Notes: a model not told the origin generated them from the letters alone. Shown: positions 1-7,347, counted from the first letter of the stretch. The stretch: DNA of 9,573 bases from Pirellulales bacterium (GCA_022842745.1 JALHPA010000059.1:1-9573); one strand, 5' to 3'. Made by a program: numbers and translations.

Positions 1-1109
1 ATGTTCTCAGGTTCCCCCAGCCGATAGCTGGTGCTTCGCCCGCCGCTGGCATTCTGTACCAAAATGCCCGTTTGAAGAAGTTCGCGGATATCGCGCAGCG
101 CCGTATCGGACGAGCATTCAGCAAGCTTGGCATATTTCGAGGTCGTGAGAAATCCCGGAAAGCCGTTGAGCATCCGGTTGATGACCGTTCGCTGCCGCTC
201 GTTGACCGGGCTGCGGTTGACGCACTGCCAGAATCTCGCCTTATGCAAGACCGCAGCGAGCGCCAGGTCCGAGCCTTCGATGGCGCGTCCCAGGCAACCG
301 ACAAACCACTCCAGCCAGCGGGTGATATCGAGGTCCCCTCGCTGCGCGATCTCCAGTTCCCGATAGTAATCTTTGCGCTCGGCGGCGATCTGCGAGGACA
401 TGCTGTAGAAACGATCGCTGGTTCCATCGGCACGCGCAAGCGCCATATCGGATATCGCCCGCGCGATCCGACCGTTGCCGTCCTCAAACGGATGCACGGT
501 GACAAACCACAAGTGCGCCATGCCAGCCTTCAAAACGGGATCGGTAGCTGCGGGCGCATTGAACCAAGCGATGAACGCGTTCATTTCCGAGTCGAGCCGC
601 TCGGCATCCGGCGCGCGGAAATGCACTCGCTCGTGGCCAATAGGGCCAGAGACCACCTGTATCGCTCCTGCCGCTTCCGGGCGCCAAGCCCCAATGGCGA
701 TCGGCGTCATGCCGCTGCGTCCCGTCGAGAACAACGACGCATGCCACGCGAATAGCCGTTCTTCGGAAAGGGGCGCGGTGAAATTCCGCGTCGCATCCAG
801 CATCATTTCCACGAAGCCTTCCACCTTGCGGCTGGCTTCCGGAAGGCCCGCTACCTCCAGGCCCAGCCGCCGCGCCACCGACGATCGAACCTCGTCTGGA
901 TCCAGTGGCTCCCCTTCAATCGCCGAGGACGTCACCACGTCGGAAGTCAGAACGGTAAGGTTCGCTTCGGACCGCAGCCCAAACCCCAGCGATTCCATCC
1001 TGCCGAGCAATCGTCCCTGCTTATGCCGCACTTCCGCCAAAAGCGACGCAAGCGCGGCGGCATCCCACAGAAACCTTGGCCAATCCCTCAATTCGTGGAT
1101 GAACGTCAT
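1..1109 (-). CDS. Fic family protein (DUF4172-Fic-winged helix), 3' end cut by window edge
   Basis: Fic-fold enzymes usually transfer AMP from ATP to a hydroxyl side chain of a target protein; the target here is unknown. I translated the minus strand from ATG at 1109 and found it open to base 1, about 369 residues, so probably only a few C-terminal residues are missing. The N-terminus (MTFIHELRDWPRFLWD) resembles DUF4172. Residues 61-66 (SSAIEG) fit the inhibitory motif (S/T)xxxE(G/N), which in class II Fic proteins places a glutamate in the ATP site. The catalytic motif HPFEDGNGR is intact at 206-214, with Arg217 following. About residues 300-366 look like a winged helix (TSKYAKLAECSSDTALRDI), suggesting DNA binding. 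The start is supported by the DUF4172-like beginning and by a promoter and operator array immediately upstream. A weak GGTGA lies just before ATG. It follows the M48 gene by 217 bp on the same strand but has its own promoter. Confidence 0.93.
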   Translation of the reverse strand, partial: MTFIHELRDWPRFLWDAAALASLLAEVRHKQGRLLGRMESLGFGLRSEANLTVLTSDVVTSSAIEGEPLDPDEVRSSVARRLGLEVAGLPEASRKVEGFVEMMLDATRNFTAPLSEERLFAWHASLFSTGRSGMTPIAIGAWRPEAAGAIQVVSGPIGHERVHFRAPDAERLDSEMNAFIAWFNAPAATDPVLKAGMAHLWFVTVHPFEDGNGRIARAISDMALARADGTSDRFYSMSSQIAAERKDYYRELEIAQRGDLDITRWLEWFVGCLGRAIEGSDLALAAVLHKARFWQCVNRSPVNERQRTVINRMLNGFPGFLTTSKYAKLAECSSDTALRDIRELLQTGILVQNASGGRSTSYRLGEPEN

Positions 1110-1136
1110 AATCACCGCAAGTTCTGCGGTAATTAT
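1108..1136. promoter_or_regulatory. Inverted repeat over fic -10, transcription start and start codon
   Basis: ATAATCACCGCA (1108-1119) and TGCGGTAATTAT (1125-1136) form 12-bp arms with one mismatch around a 5-bp centre. It covers the -10 box, the predicted transcription start and two bases of the ATG. Because transcription should begin near 1125, only one arm would be in the mRNA, so it is better read as a DNA operator than as an RNA hairpin. Confidence 0.65.
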
Positions 1137-1207
1137 GCGCCATATTCGCCGCAAGTCAACACATTCACCGCAGTTTCAGCGGCGAATATGGTCGCTATTC
1201 ACCGCAA
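1110..1207. repeat. Six half-site operator array, two modules with 53-bp period
   Basis: The ten-base half-site ATTCRCCGCA appears forward at 1110-1119, 1144-1153, 1163-1172 and 1197-1206, and inverted at 1125-1134 and 1178-1187, with small variations. Forward sites are spaced 34, 19 and 34 bp and inverted sites 53 bp. The layout is therefore forward-inverted-forward, duplicated with a period of 53 bp. Aligning 1110-1154 with 1163-1207 gives 33 of 45 identical bases, with differences mainly outside the half-sites. A perfect 13-bp inverted repeat (1140-1152 with 1179-1191) bridges the two modules. The array covers the whole fic promoter, and the obvious candidate ligand is the winged helix of the Fic protein itself, which is an inference. 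Confidence 0.75.
1132..1159 (-). promoter_or_regulatory. Sigma70-type promoter of the fic gene
   Basis: Read on the minus strand, TTGACT (1159-1154) and CATAAT (1137-1132) are separated by 16 bp, each matching five of six consensus bases. Initiation would fall near 1125, leaving a leader of about 16 nucleotides before the ATG at 1109. Repeated half-sites lie over the -10, in the spacer, next to the -35 and over the leader, which suggests tight repression when they are occupied. Confidence 0.7.
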
Positions 1208-1326
1208 ATGGCAGTATCGCGGCCCGGCGGTTGGCTCCTACCACCGCTCATTCGGACGGGGGCGGGCGACTGTGCCGAACCCCTGCAACCAGACATCGAC
1301 GCCCGTTGCACCAGAAACGGCTTCCG

Positions 1327-2928
1327 CTAATCATCGAAGGGAATCGTCGGCAACTCTTCCTTGGAATCCTCGGGCGTCGTTTGCGATGCGAGTATCGTGT
1401 CAACGGAAACGAGATCGGTCGGCTTGATACGTCGGCCTATGGCGCCACAGTAGAAGTCCCAGGTTGTTCCCCGGCTGATGGATTCGAAATCGACGAAAAG
1501 ATCTTGCGCGCGGCCATCGATTTGGAATACGCCTGGCGTGTGTTCTTTCTGGATATTTGCGATTCTTGCGGCGCCCGTTGGATGCGAATCGAAAATGCTG
1601 GCCTTTCCGTCCAAAGATGAACTGAATAGCTCTCTTACATCGTCCGGTATGTCGTCCAATGTCAACATCAAGAGCCTGGCATAGTTGTCAGCCAAAACAC
1701 CTTGGCGAGACAATTGTTCGAGGCGGCCTTCAAGGACGTATTCTGCGCAAACCAAGTCTCGCAATCGTTTGGAGATGGCTGCAAACGTCTCGCCTCCGAC
1801 CGTTCGTGCTACGTACCGATCCGCATCGTATTCCATCTGCCGTAGTAGCACGCCACTAACCGCGGCCCCGATCATCATGAGGCACCACAGCACCCCCCGC
1901 GAGAGCGCAACGAATAGCTGTGCAGCGGCCAACACCCAGCCATAGCGGAAGTCCAATTCGCTAGTCGTTTCGACCAGCCACACGTCCCAATTGTCGCGCT
2001 CGTATACCACACGCGCGAACCACCCACTTATGGAGCGAATCAAGTACGACAGCCGCATTCCAATGCCTTGGCTGAAATGACCAAACTCGTGAGCCAAGAC
2101 ACCGGTCAGTTGGCGCAGCGTCAGTCCGGCAACCAATGGCGTGCCAATGGTGAGGACCAGTTCCGAACCGGGCATGCTGAGAATCCCGCGAGGAAAACGT
2201 GCGGATGCGTTGACACAGACGTCAACATCAATTCGCGACGGTCGCGGAGAGCCGATGGATTCGCACAAAGCGCCGACGAATTCAAAGAGCAACGGCTCGG
2301 CCTGGCGGGTCAAATTTCGCGTGCGTGGCGGATGGGCAGGGCGAGCGAATATCGGCTTGATCATGAACAATACGGCAACTACCCCGATGATCAGCGGGGC
2401 AATATAGGCGGTAACCACAACGATCCATGCGTAGAGTCCGACCCTCCAGGCCACCATGCCTGAATGGTTGATGAAGTGATAGTACACTGCATAACCCACG
2501 CCAACGATCAAAAGTAAATAGATCACCGGCAGCAGAATCATCACTACCGCAACCAAGAGCGTTGCCAGTCGATAGAATAGGGATCGGCGGACCGGCTCGA
2601 TCCGTTCCTGCAGCGCGGCCAGTAGCTGCTCGCGATATCTGGGGTTTTTCGCGAGCGGGTTCCGTGGCGTCCCCTCTGAACCGCTCGAGCTTAACGATGC
2701 CGCTTGACGTTGCGGAGATTCGCCTCGCTCGATCGCGGCGGCGCCAGACGGATTCAGCCTGTCGGGCGGCGCGCGCTGTACGATCGACTCTTCCCCGCCA
2801 CCCGACTTAGGGAACGCCGGTATGGTGAGCACGGCGGCACAATTGGGGCACTTCACCCGTTTGCCAGCGGCGGCATCGGACGCCTTCAGTTTCACTTTGC
2901 ACTGTGGGCACACTGCGACGCGAGGCAC
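1327..2928 (-). CDS. Membrane-anchored M48 family zinc metalloprotease with N-terminal zinc ribbon
   Basis: Predicted integral-membrane endopeptidase of the M48 (HtpX/Ste24-like) family, 533 residues. A CPxC...CPxC zinc ribbon lies at residues 7-30 (Cys7, 10, 27, 30), followed by a low-complexity linker. Two strong hydrophobic segments (about 119-147 and 165-192) come next, then the protease domain. The catalytic HEFGH is at 280-284 and the third zinc ligand is probably Glu366 in MEYDAD. A further hydrophobic stretch spans about 331-362, and the DSHPTGAAR segment near 447-455 is typical of the family's C-terminal part. M48 membrane proteases usually act in protein quality control with the active site facing the cytoplasm; the substrate is not predictable. 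The start is GTG at 2928, the first possible start after an upstream in-frame stop (2941-2943); no strong Shine-Dalgarno is visible. GC content, sampled by eye, is near 50%, well below the genes to the right. It is divergent from glpK, with a 99-bp gap. Confidence 0.93.
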   Translation of the reverse strand: MPRVAVCPQCKVKLKASDAAAGKRVKCPNCAAVLTIPAFPKSGGGEESIVQRAPPDRLNPSGAAAIERGESPQRQAASLSSSGSEGTPRNPLAKNPRYREQLLAALQERIEPVRRSLFYRLATLLVAVVMILLPVIYLLLIVGVGYAVYYHFINHSGMVAWRVGLYAWIVVVTAYIAPLIIGVVAVLFMIKPIFARPAHPPRTRNLTRQAEPLLFEFVGALCESIGSPRPSRIDVDVCVNASARFPRGILSMPGSELVLTIGTPLVAGLTLRQLTGVLAHEFGHFSQGIGMRLSYLIRSISGWFARVVYERDNWDVWLVETTSELDFRYGWVLAAAQLFVALSRGVLWCLMMIGAAVSGVLLRQMEYDADRYVARTVGGETFAAISKRLRDLVCAEYVLEGRLEQLSRQGVLADNYARLLMLTLDDIPDDVRELFSSSLDGKASIFDSHPTGAARIANIQKEHTPGVFQIDGRAQDLFVDFESISRGTTWDFYCGAIGRRIKPTDLVSVDTILASQTTPEDSKEELPTIPFDD

Positions 2929-2952
2929 GGCGGAGTCCCGTCAAGCGAGTGA

Positions 2953-2980
2953 GGTTGGAACTCCTTTATTTTGGCCAACC
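2953..2980. promoter_or_regulatory. Inverted repeat in the M48-glpK divergent region
   Basis: GGTTGG (2953-2958) is matched by CCAACC (2975-2980). The right side also includes the 8-bp palindrome TTGGCCAA (2971-2978), next to an AT-rich patch. It lies in the 99-bp gap between two divergent genes, where a regulator could act on both. No convincing -35/-10 pair was found on either strand, so the role is uncertain. Confidence 0.25.
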
Positions 2981-3027
2981 ACTCCGATCTAATGGAAGGC
3001 CGCTGACACTCCCCCGCCAGGGCTCCC

Positions 3028-4518
3028 ATGACCCGCTATATTCTCGCCCTCGACCAAGGCACCACTTCCAGCCGGGCGATTCTCTTCGCCCACGACGGCC
3101 GTCCGGTTGCCCTGGCGCAGGAAGAGTTTCCCCAACTCCTGCCCTCTCCCGGCGTTGTCGAGCACGACCCGGAGGACCTCTGGAACTCGCAGCTCTCGGT
3201 GGCCCGCGCCGCGCTCGCCCGCGCGAATGCCTCCCCGCAAGACGTCGCCGCCATCGGCGTTACCAACCAGCGCGAGACGACCATCCTGTGGGAGAAATCG
3301 ACCGGCCGCCCAGTGGCCAATGCCATCGTCTGGCAAAGCCGCGTTACGGCCGATCGCTGCGAACGGCTCAAGCGCGACGGCCACGAACCCCTCTTCCGCC
3401 GCAAAACCGGCCTCGTCCTCGATCCCTATTTCTCCGGCACCAAGATCGCTCACCTGTTGGACGAGGTTCCCGGCCTGCGCTCCCGCGCCGTGGCCGGAGA
3501 AATTCTCTTTGGCACCGTCGACAGCTTTCTCATCTGGCGACTCACCGGCGGATTACACATCACCGACGTCAGCAACGCCAGCCGCACCCTCCTGCTCAAC
3601 CTGCAAACGCTCGACTGGGACGACGAACTGCTCGCCATCCTCGACATCCCCCGCTCGATCCTCCCCAAGGTCCGCTCCTCCAGCGAGCGCTACGGTCAAA
3701 CCCTCCCGCAGTGGTTCGGCGCGCCGATCCCCATCGCCGGATGCGCAGGCGACCAGCAGGCGGCCACTTTCGGCCAGGCATGTTTCTTCCCCGGCAGCGC
3801 CAAAAACACCTACGGCACCGGCTGCTTCTTGTTGCTCAATACCGGCGTCCAGCCAATCGCCTCGCAGAACGGCCTGCTGACCACTGTCGGCTGGCGGATC
3901 GGCGATCAAGTCACCTATTGCCTGGAAGGCTCGGTGTTTATCGCCGGCGCGGTCGTCCAGTGGCTGCGGGACGGCCTGCGCCTGGCCCCCACCTCGTCGG
4001 CGATCGCCGCGCTGGCCGAAACGGTCCCCGACTCCGGCGGCGCGGTGGTGGTTCCGGCCTTTGTCGGACTGGGCGCGCCATACTGGGATCCCTTTGCCCG
4101 CGGCGCCATCTTCGGCCTCACCCGCGGAACCACCGCAGCGCACGTCGCCCGCGCCGCCATTGATTCCATCGCCTACCAGACCTGCGACCTTTTGGCGGCG
4201 ATGGAGCGCGACTCGGGCGCGCGTCTGCATAGTCTCAAAGTCGACGGCGGAGCTTGCGTCAACGACGCCTTGCTGCAGTTTCAAGCCGATATGCTCGACG
4301 TCGCGGTCCGCCGCCCGGCCGTCGCCGAAACGACCGCCCTGGGCGCCGCCTACCTGGCTGGCCTTGCCGTCGGTTTCTGGCGCGACACCGGCGACGTCGA
4401 GCGCAACTGGGCCCTCGACCGCGAATTTCGCCCCGCTCTCGACTCAGCCGTCCGCGACCGCCGCCTCTCCCGCTGGCGCAGAGCGGTGGACCGCGTCCGC
4501 GACTGGGAGCGCGATTGA
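3028..4518 (+). CDS. glpK: Glycerol kinase
   Basis: Cytoplasmic FGGY-family kinase converting glycerol and ATP to sn-glycerol 3-phosphate. The 496-residue length is normal for GlpK. The N-terminal phosphate loop DQGTTSSR is at 9-16. Glycerol-binding residues are in NQRET (80-84, Arg82-Glu83) and YFSGTK (134-139). The catalytic Asp is Asp242 in AGDQQAA, and NTYGTG follows at 260-265. FGGY-type signatures occur in the second domain (GLGAPYWDP at 347-355; VDGGACVND at 405-413; TALGAAYLAGLAVGF at 436-450). Compared from memory with E. coli GlpK, the loop before IPIAGCAGD reads LPQWFGAP and lacks the Gly-Gly-Thr-Arg of the fructose-1,6-bisphosphate site. The C-terminal segment contacted by EIIA-Glc is also not conserved. 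No transporter or glycerol-3-phosphate dehydrogenase gene is adjacent. The ribosome site is weak (AGGGC before ATG). The gene converges on the HD gene, 61 bp apart. Confidence 0.97.
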   Translation: MTRYILALDQGTTSSRAILFAHDGRPVALAQEEFPQLLPSPGVVEHDPEDLWNSQLSVARAALARANASPQDVAAIGVTNQRETTILWEKSTGRPVANAIVWQSRVTADRCERLKRDGHEPLFRRKTGLVLDPYFSGTKIAHLLDEVPGLRSRAVAGEILFGTVDSFLIWRLTGGLHITDVSNASRTLLLNLQTLDWDDELLAILDIPRSILPKVRSSSERYGQTLPQWFGAPIPIAGCAGDQQAATFGQACFFPGSAKNTYGTGCFLLLNTGVQPIASQNGLLTTVGWRIGDQVTYCLEGSVFIAGAVVQWLRDGLRLAPTSSAIAALAETVPDSGGAVVVPAFVGLGAPYWDPFARGAIFGLTRGTTAAHVARAAIDSIAYQTCDLLAAMERDSGARLHSLKVDGGACVNDALLQFQADMLDVAVRRPAVAETTALGAAYLAGLAVGFWRDTGDVERNWALDREFRPALDSAVRDRRLSRWRRAVDRVRDWERD

Positions 4519-4579
4519 AGCCACCCCTGCCCCCACCCCGAAGGCTGTCCCCGCGCCCGCACATGGCGGCGTTCGCGCC

Positions 4580-5989
4580 TCACATATTCGTCAAATCGTC
4601 CTCCCGCTCCGATCCCAATAGCCGATCGAACGCCGCCGCGATCGCCCCCGCGTGCTCCAGGTCCCGCGCGTACACGCGGCACGTCCGGTGGCTCACCGGC
4701 AGGTGCCGGTAGAGCTGGTCGTCGGTGAGCGGGCGGACCAGGTTGCTGGCCGCGTCGTACCAGAAGTTCTGCCCCGCCGCCGGTCCCCGAGTGTGTGGGC
4801 GATGCACATGCCGCGCGATATCGATCCGCAGCGGTATCTCCCTCAGTTCCGCCGGCAGCCGCTCGCGTAGCGCCTCCTCGACGAATCGCCGTGACGTAAA
4901 AATGCTGGCGCTCTCCGCGTCCTGCGGCCCAAACACCAGGTTCCGTTGGCAGACCGCCTTCCACGGTATTTGCCGGTTCAAAAACGCCCGCCACCGCTCT
5001 CCCAAGGCCCGTTTCCTCGGCTCGCTGCTCGCGTGCCATCGCGCCACGTCCACCAACAGCGACCATTCCGTAAACTGCCGATATTCGTCCAACCTCTCCA
5101 GCGGATTGCCGGGAAACAGATGTTCCCCGCTCTCCGCAAACAGGTCCCGCAGCGCCAGGTCGATTCCCCGCACCGTCCGGTGAAAGTAGATCGCCCGGAA
5201 CAGCTCCCCCCGCACTCCGATGAACCGCACCAAGGCGTCGATGCCGCGGCTGTGGATCGTCAATCCTCGCGCACTGAACGAGCTGTACCGCAGCAGCCGC
5301 TCCAAATCGAACGCCCGCCCGCTATACCCGGACATGTAAGCGTCTCGCAGGACAAAATCCATGTTGTCGACCGTATAAATTCCGCAAAACAGTCCCCGCA
5401 GAAGCTGCAGCCAGCGGGGGCGATTCTCCTCGTCGCGCCCGCTCGGCCGCGTGAACAAGTAGCTGACCTGGCTGGGATCCAGCGTCTCAGCGGCCGCCAA
5501 TTCTCCATTCGGATTCCGCCGCACCCGCCGCAGCAGCCCCCCCAGCTCCTGCTCGACAATCACGCGCCCCAGCGTCTCGTGATTCAGGCCGAACCGCGAC
5601 AGAAAGTGCTCGTCGAAAAAATGGCCAAACGGACCATGCCCCACGTCGTGCAACAACCCCGCCAGCCGCATCAGCGTTTCCACGTATCCCCGGCTGGGCG
5701 TATCGGAGCAGACTCCCGCCAGGCTGTCGTAGGTTGCATCCACCGCCCGGCTGGCCAGGTGCATCACCCCCAGCACGTGCTGAAACCGCGTGTGTTCCGC
5801 CGCCGGAAACACCCACCATGCCGTTTGCAACTGGTGGATCTGCCGCAGCCGCTGCACCCACGGGTGGTCGATGACCTCCCGCTCCGCTGCCTCCCCCTCC
5901 GGCAGCCCCACCCCCGATACGAACGGGATGTAGCCGTGAATCGGGTCAAAGCTCAGGCTCTCCCGCCGTGGATCGATCTGATTACTCAT
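4580..5989 (-). CDS. HD-domain phosphohydrolase, SAMHD1/COG1078-like
   Basis: Predicted metal-dependent phosphohydrolase of 469 residues, of the COG1078 group to which dNTPase SAMHD1 is related; the substrate may be a nucleotide but is not established. Metal-site residues are visible in order: His71 in FQHVLGVMHLA, His114-Asp115 in LLHDVGHGPFGH, and Asp208 in YTVDNMDFVLRDAYMSG. His137 in LNHETLG matches the conserved histidine after the HD pair. The C-terminal part (about 390-469) is the less conserved half. I chose the ATG at 5989 because MSNQIDPRRESLSFDPIHGYI begins like family members and AGGAA lies nine bases upstream. The frame stays open to an ATG at 6283, but those extra 98 codons would be the complement of the neighbouring enzyme's coding sequence. 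It is divergent from the PLP enzyme, with 150 bp between starts. It is single-domain, with no transmembrane segment or signal peptide. Confidence 0.92.
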   Translation of the reverse strand: MSNQIDPRRESLSFDPIHGYIPFVSGVGLPEGEAAEREVIDHPWVQRLRQIHQLQTAWWVFPAAEHTRFQHVLGVMHLASRAVDATYDSLAGVCSDTPSRGYVETLMRLAGLLHDVGHGPFGHFFDEHFLSRFGLNHETLGRVIVEQELGGLLRRVRRNPNGELAAAETLDPSQVSYLFTRPSGRDEENRPRWLQLLRGLFCGIYTVDNMDFVLRDAYMSGYSGRAFDLERLLRYSSFSARGLTIHSRGIDALVRFIGVRGELFRAIYFHRTVRGIDLALRDLFAESGEHLFPGNPLERLDEYRQFTEWSLLVDVARWHASSEPRKRALGERWRAFLNRQIPWKAVCQRNLVFGPQDAESASIFTSRRFVEEALRERLPAELREIPLRIDIARHVHRPHTRGPAAGQNFWYDAASNLVRPLTDDQLYRHLPVSHRTCRVYARDLEHAGAIAAAFDRLLGSEREDDLTNM

Positions 5990-6127
5990 GGCCTGTCGTT
6001 CCTGATTTCCTTGGACAATGCCCCGCCGACCCGCGCCGAGAGGGCTTGGCCTGTACCGTTTCTCCGGCGGCCGTGGCCGACACTTCCTCGGCACGCTATC
6101 CTCCACAGGATTGCCGCGATCATTGTA

Positions 6128-6133
6128 GAGGAG
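6128..6133 (+). promoter_or_regulatory. Ribosome binding site deciding the PLP-enzyme start
   Basis: GAGGAG is followed by six bases and then ATG at 6140. It selects this start over the much longer open frame that begins at 4946. Confidence 0.7.
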
Positions 6134-6139
6134 CGCTTC

Positions 6140-7249
6140 ATGTTCATCGCCGCCGATCTCCCGCCCGACCTCGCCACCCCCTGCCTCGTCGTCGATGGTC
6201 CCACGGTCGAACGCAACATCGCCGCCGCCGCCGCCTATTGCCGCCGCAATCAACTCGCCCTCCGCCCGCACATCAAAACCCACAAGTCCCGCCGCGTCGC
6301 CTCCCTACAGCGCGCGGCCGGGGCGGTCGGTCTGACGGTCGCCAAAGTCGGCGAGGCCGAATGCCTTCGCAATGAGCACGACGATTTTCTGATCGCCTAC
6401 CCCGCCGCCGATCCCATCCGCGCCCCCCGTCTGGCCCACCTGGCCCGCGCCTGTACCGTGCGGGTTGCTGTCGATTCGCTGGCCGCCGTCGATTCGCTGG
6501 CAGCGGCCGCCGCCGACAGCGGATCCACCCTGGGAATCCTGGTCGACGTGGACGTTGGCTTCCATCGCACCGGAGTCCAGTCCCCCCAGGAATCCCTCGA
6601 GCTTGCCCGCGCCGTGGCCGGCCATCGCGAATTGCGATTGGACGGGCTGATGTATTATCCCGGCCACATCTCCCCTCGCTCGGCCGACCATCCGCAACCG
6701 TTCCTCCGCATTGCCGACACCCTGGGGGATATTCTCGACCTGTGGTCCGCGCACGGTCTGTCGGCGACGATCGTTTCCGGCGGTTCCACCCCGACCCTGC
6801 TTGAATCCCATCGGCATAACCCGTTCCTCACCGAGATTCGCCCCGGAACCTACGTCTACAACGGCGCCAACGAAATTCGCGCCGGTCTGGTTGCCGCCGC
6901 CGACTGCGCCGCACGCGTGCTGGCGACCGTCGTCAGCACCGCCGTCCCAGGCAAGTGCGTCGTCGATTGCGGCACAAAAACCCTGGCCGCCGATCCGTGC
7001 GGGCCCGCCCCCGCGACCGGCTTCGGTCTCGTCGTCGAACTTCCCGAAGCCAAGATCGTGCGCCTGACCGAGGAGCACGGCGAAATCGAACTTCCACGCG
7101 GAACCGATCCCCCGCGCCTCTACGACCGCCTGACTCTGATCCCCAACCACATTTGCCCCTGCGTCAATCTGCACAACGCCTTTTGGTGGCGCGACGCCTC
7201 CGGCCGGCTGACCTCGTCCCCCGTCGACGCCCGCGGGCAACTGGTGTAG
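6140..7249 (+). CDS. D-TA family PLP-dependent enzyme (D-threonine aldolase / D-serine dehydratase-like)
   Basis: Predicted cytoplasmic fold-type III PLP enzyme of 369 residues, with an alanine-racemase-like N-terminal barrel and a C-terminal metal-binding domain. Known relatives cleave D-threonine and other D-3-hydroxy amino acids or dehydrate D-serine; I cannot choose between these from sequence. The lysine in RPHIKTHKS (Lys46) is the expected Schiff-base residue. SGGSTPT (213-219) is the likely PLP-phosphate loop, with RPGTYVYN after it (234-241). His337 and Cys339 in IPNHICPC sit where the metal ligands of this family occur. The start at 6140 is supported by GAGGAG six bases upstream; the frame is open much further upstream, but only as the antisense of the HD gene. 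Residues 111-122 contain a tandem VDSLAA repeat from a recent 18-bp duplication. GC is high, like glpK. Confidence 0.9.
   Translation: MFIAADLPPDLATPCLVVDGPTVERNIAAAAAYCRRNQLALRPHIKTHKSRRVASLQRAAGAVGLTVAKVGEAECLRNEHDDFLIAYPAADPIRAPRLAHLARACTVRVAVDSLAAVDSLAAAAADSGSTLGILVDVDVGFHRTGVQSPQESLELARAVAGHRELRLDGLMYYPGHISPRSADHPQPFLRIADTLGDILDLWSAHGLSATIVSGGSTPTLLESHRHNPFLTEIRPGTYVYNGANEIRAGLVAAADCAARVLATVVSTAVPGKCVVDCGTKTLAADPCGPAPATGFGLVVELPEAKIVRLTEEHGEIELPRGTDPPRLYDRLTLIPNHICPCVNLHNAFWWRDASGRLTSSPVDARGQLV
6470..6505 (+). repeat. In-frame 18-bp tandem duplication within the PLP-enzyme gene
   Basis: The 18 bases at 6470-6487 are repeated at 6488-6505 with 16 of 18 identical; both copies begin GTCGATTCGCTGGC. 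It is in frame and gives VDSLAA twice, in a helical, alanine-rich part of the protein. Confidence 0.85.
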
Positions 7250-7317
7250 ACGCTGCTGTATCCAGCCGCTCACTTAGCGCCAACTACAAGCGTTCGCGAT
7301 CTGCGATTACCCTCCAC

Positions 7318-7347
7318 GGCCGCATGCTGCTCACGTGACTTGCGGCC
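7318..7347. other. Perfect 7-bp inverted repeat between two genes
   Basis: GGCCGCA (7318-7324) and TGCGGCC (7341-7347) flank 16 bases that include the palindrome TCACGTGA (7331-7338). It lies in the 209-bp gap after the PLP-enzyme gene. No T-tract follows, so it could be an operator or a weak, factor-dependent transcription end. Nothing else was recognised in this gap. Confidence 0.3.

Noticed and set aside
1110..1207. CRISPR-like or satellite repeat
   Set aside because: Only two modules, with inverted as well as direct elements and ten-base sites; it coincides with a promoter, so operators explain it better.
72..1620. Long plus-strand open frames across the fic gene
   Set aside because: They are antisense to a Fic protein with an intact catalytic motif and uninterrupted reading; their translations are Ser/Arg-rich without domains.
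2904..4163. 419-codon plus-strand open frame overlapping glpK
   Set aside because: Shifted-frame shadow of glpK in GC-rich DNA; the translation is Arg/Pro/His-rich with no recognisable domain.
4946..6139. Very long plus-strand open frame (767 codons in all) that continues into the PLP-enzyme gene, suggesting a fusion protein
   Set aside because: The upstream 398 codons are the antisense of the HD hydrolase, with Arg/Pro/Gln-rich, low-complexity translation; the real start has a good ribosome site at 6128-6133 and matches the family's N-terminus.
5990..6283. N-terminal extension of the HD hydrolase to an ATG at 6283
   Set aside because: It would overlap 144 bp of the divergent PLP-enzyme gene, has Gly-rich non-domain sequence and has no ribosome site; the ATG at 5989 fits the family.
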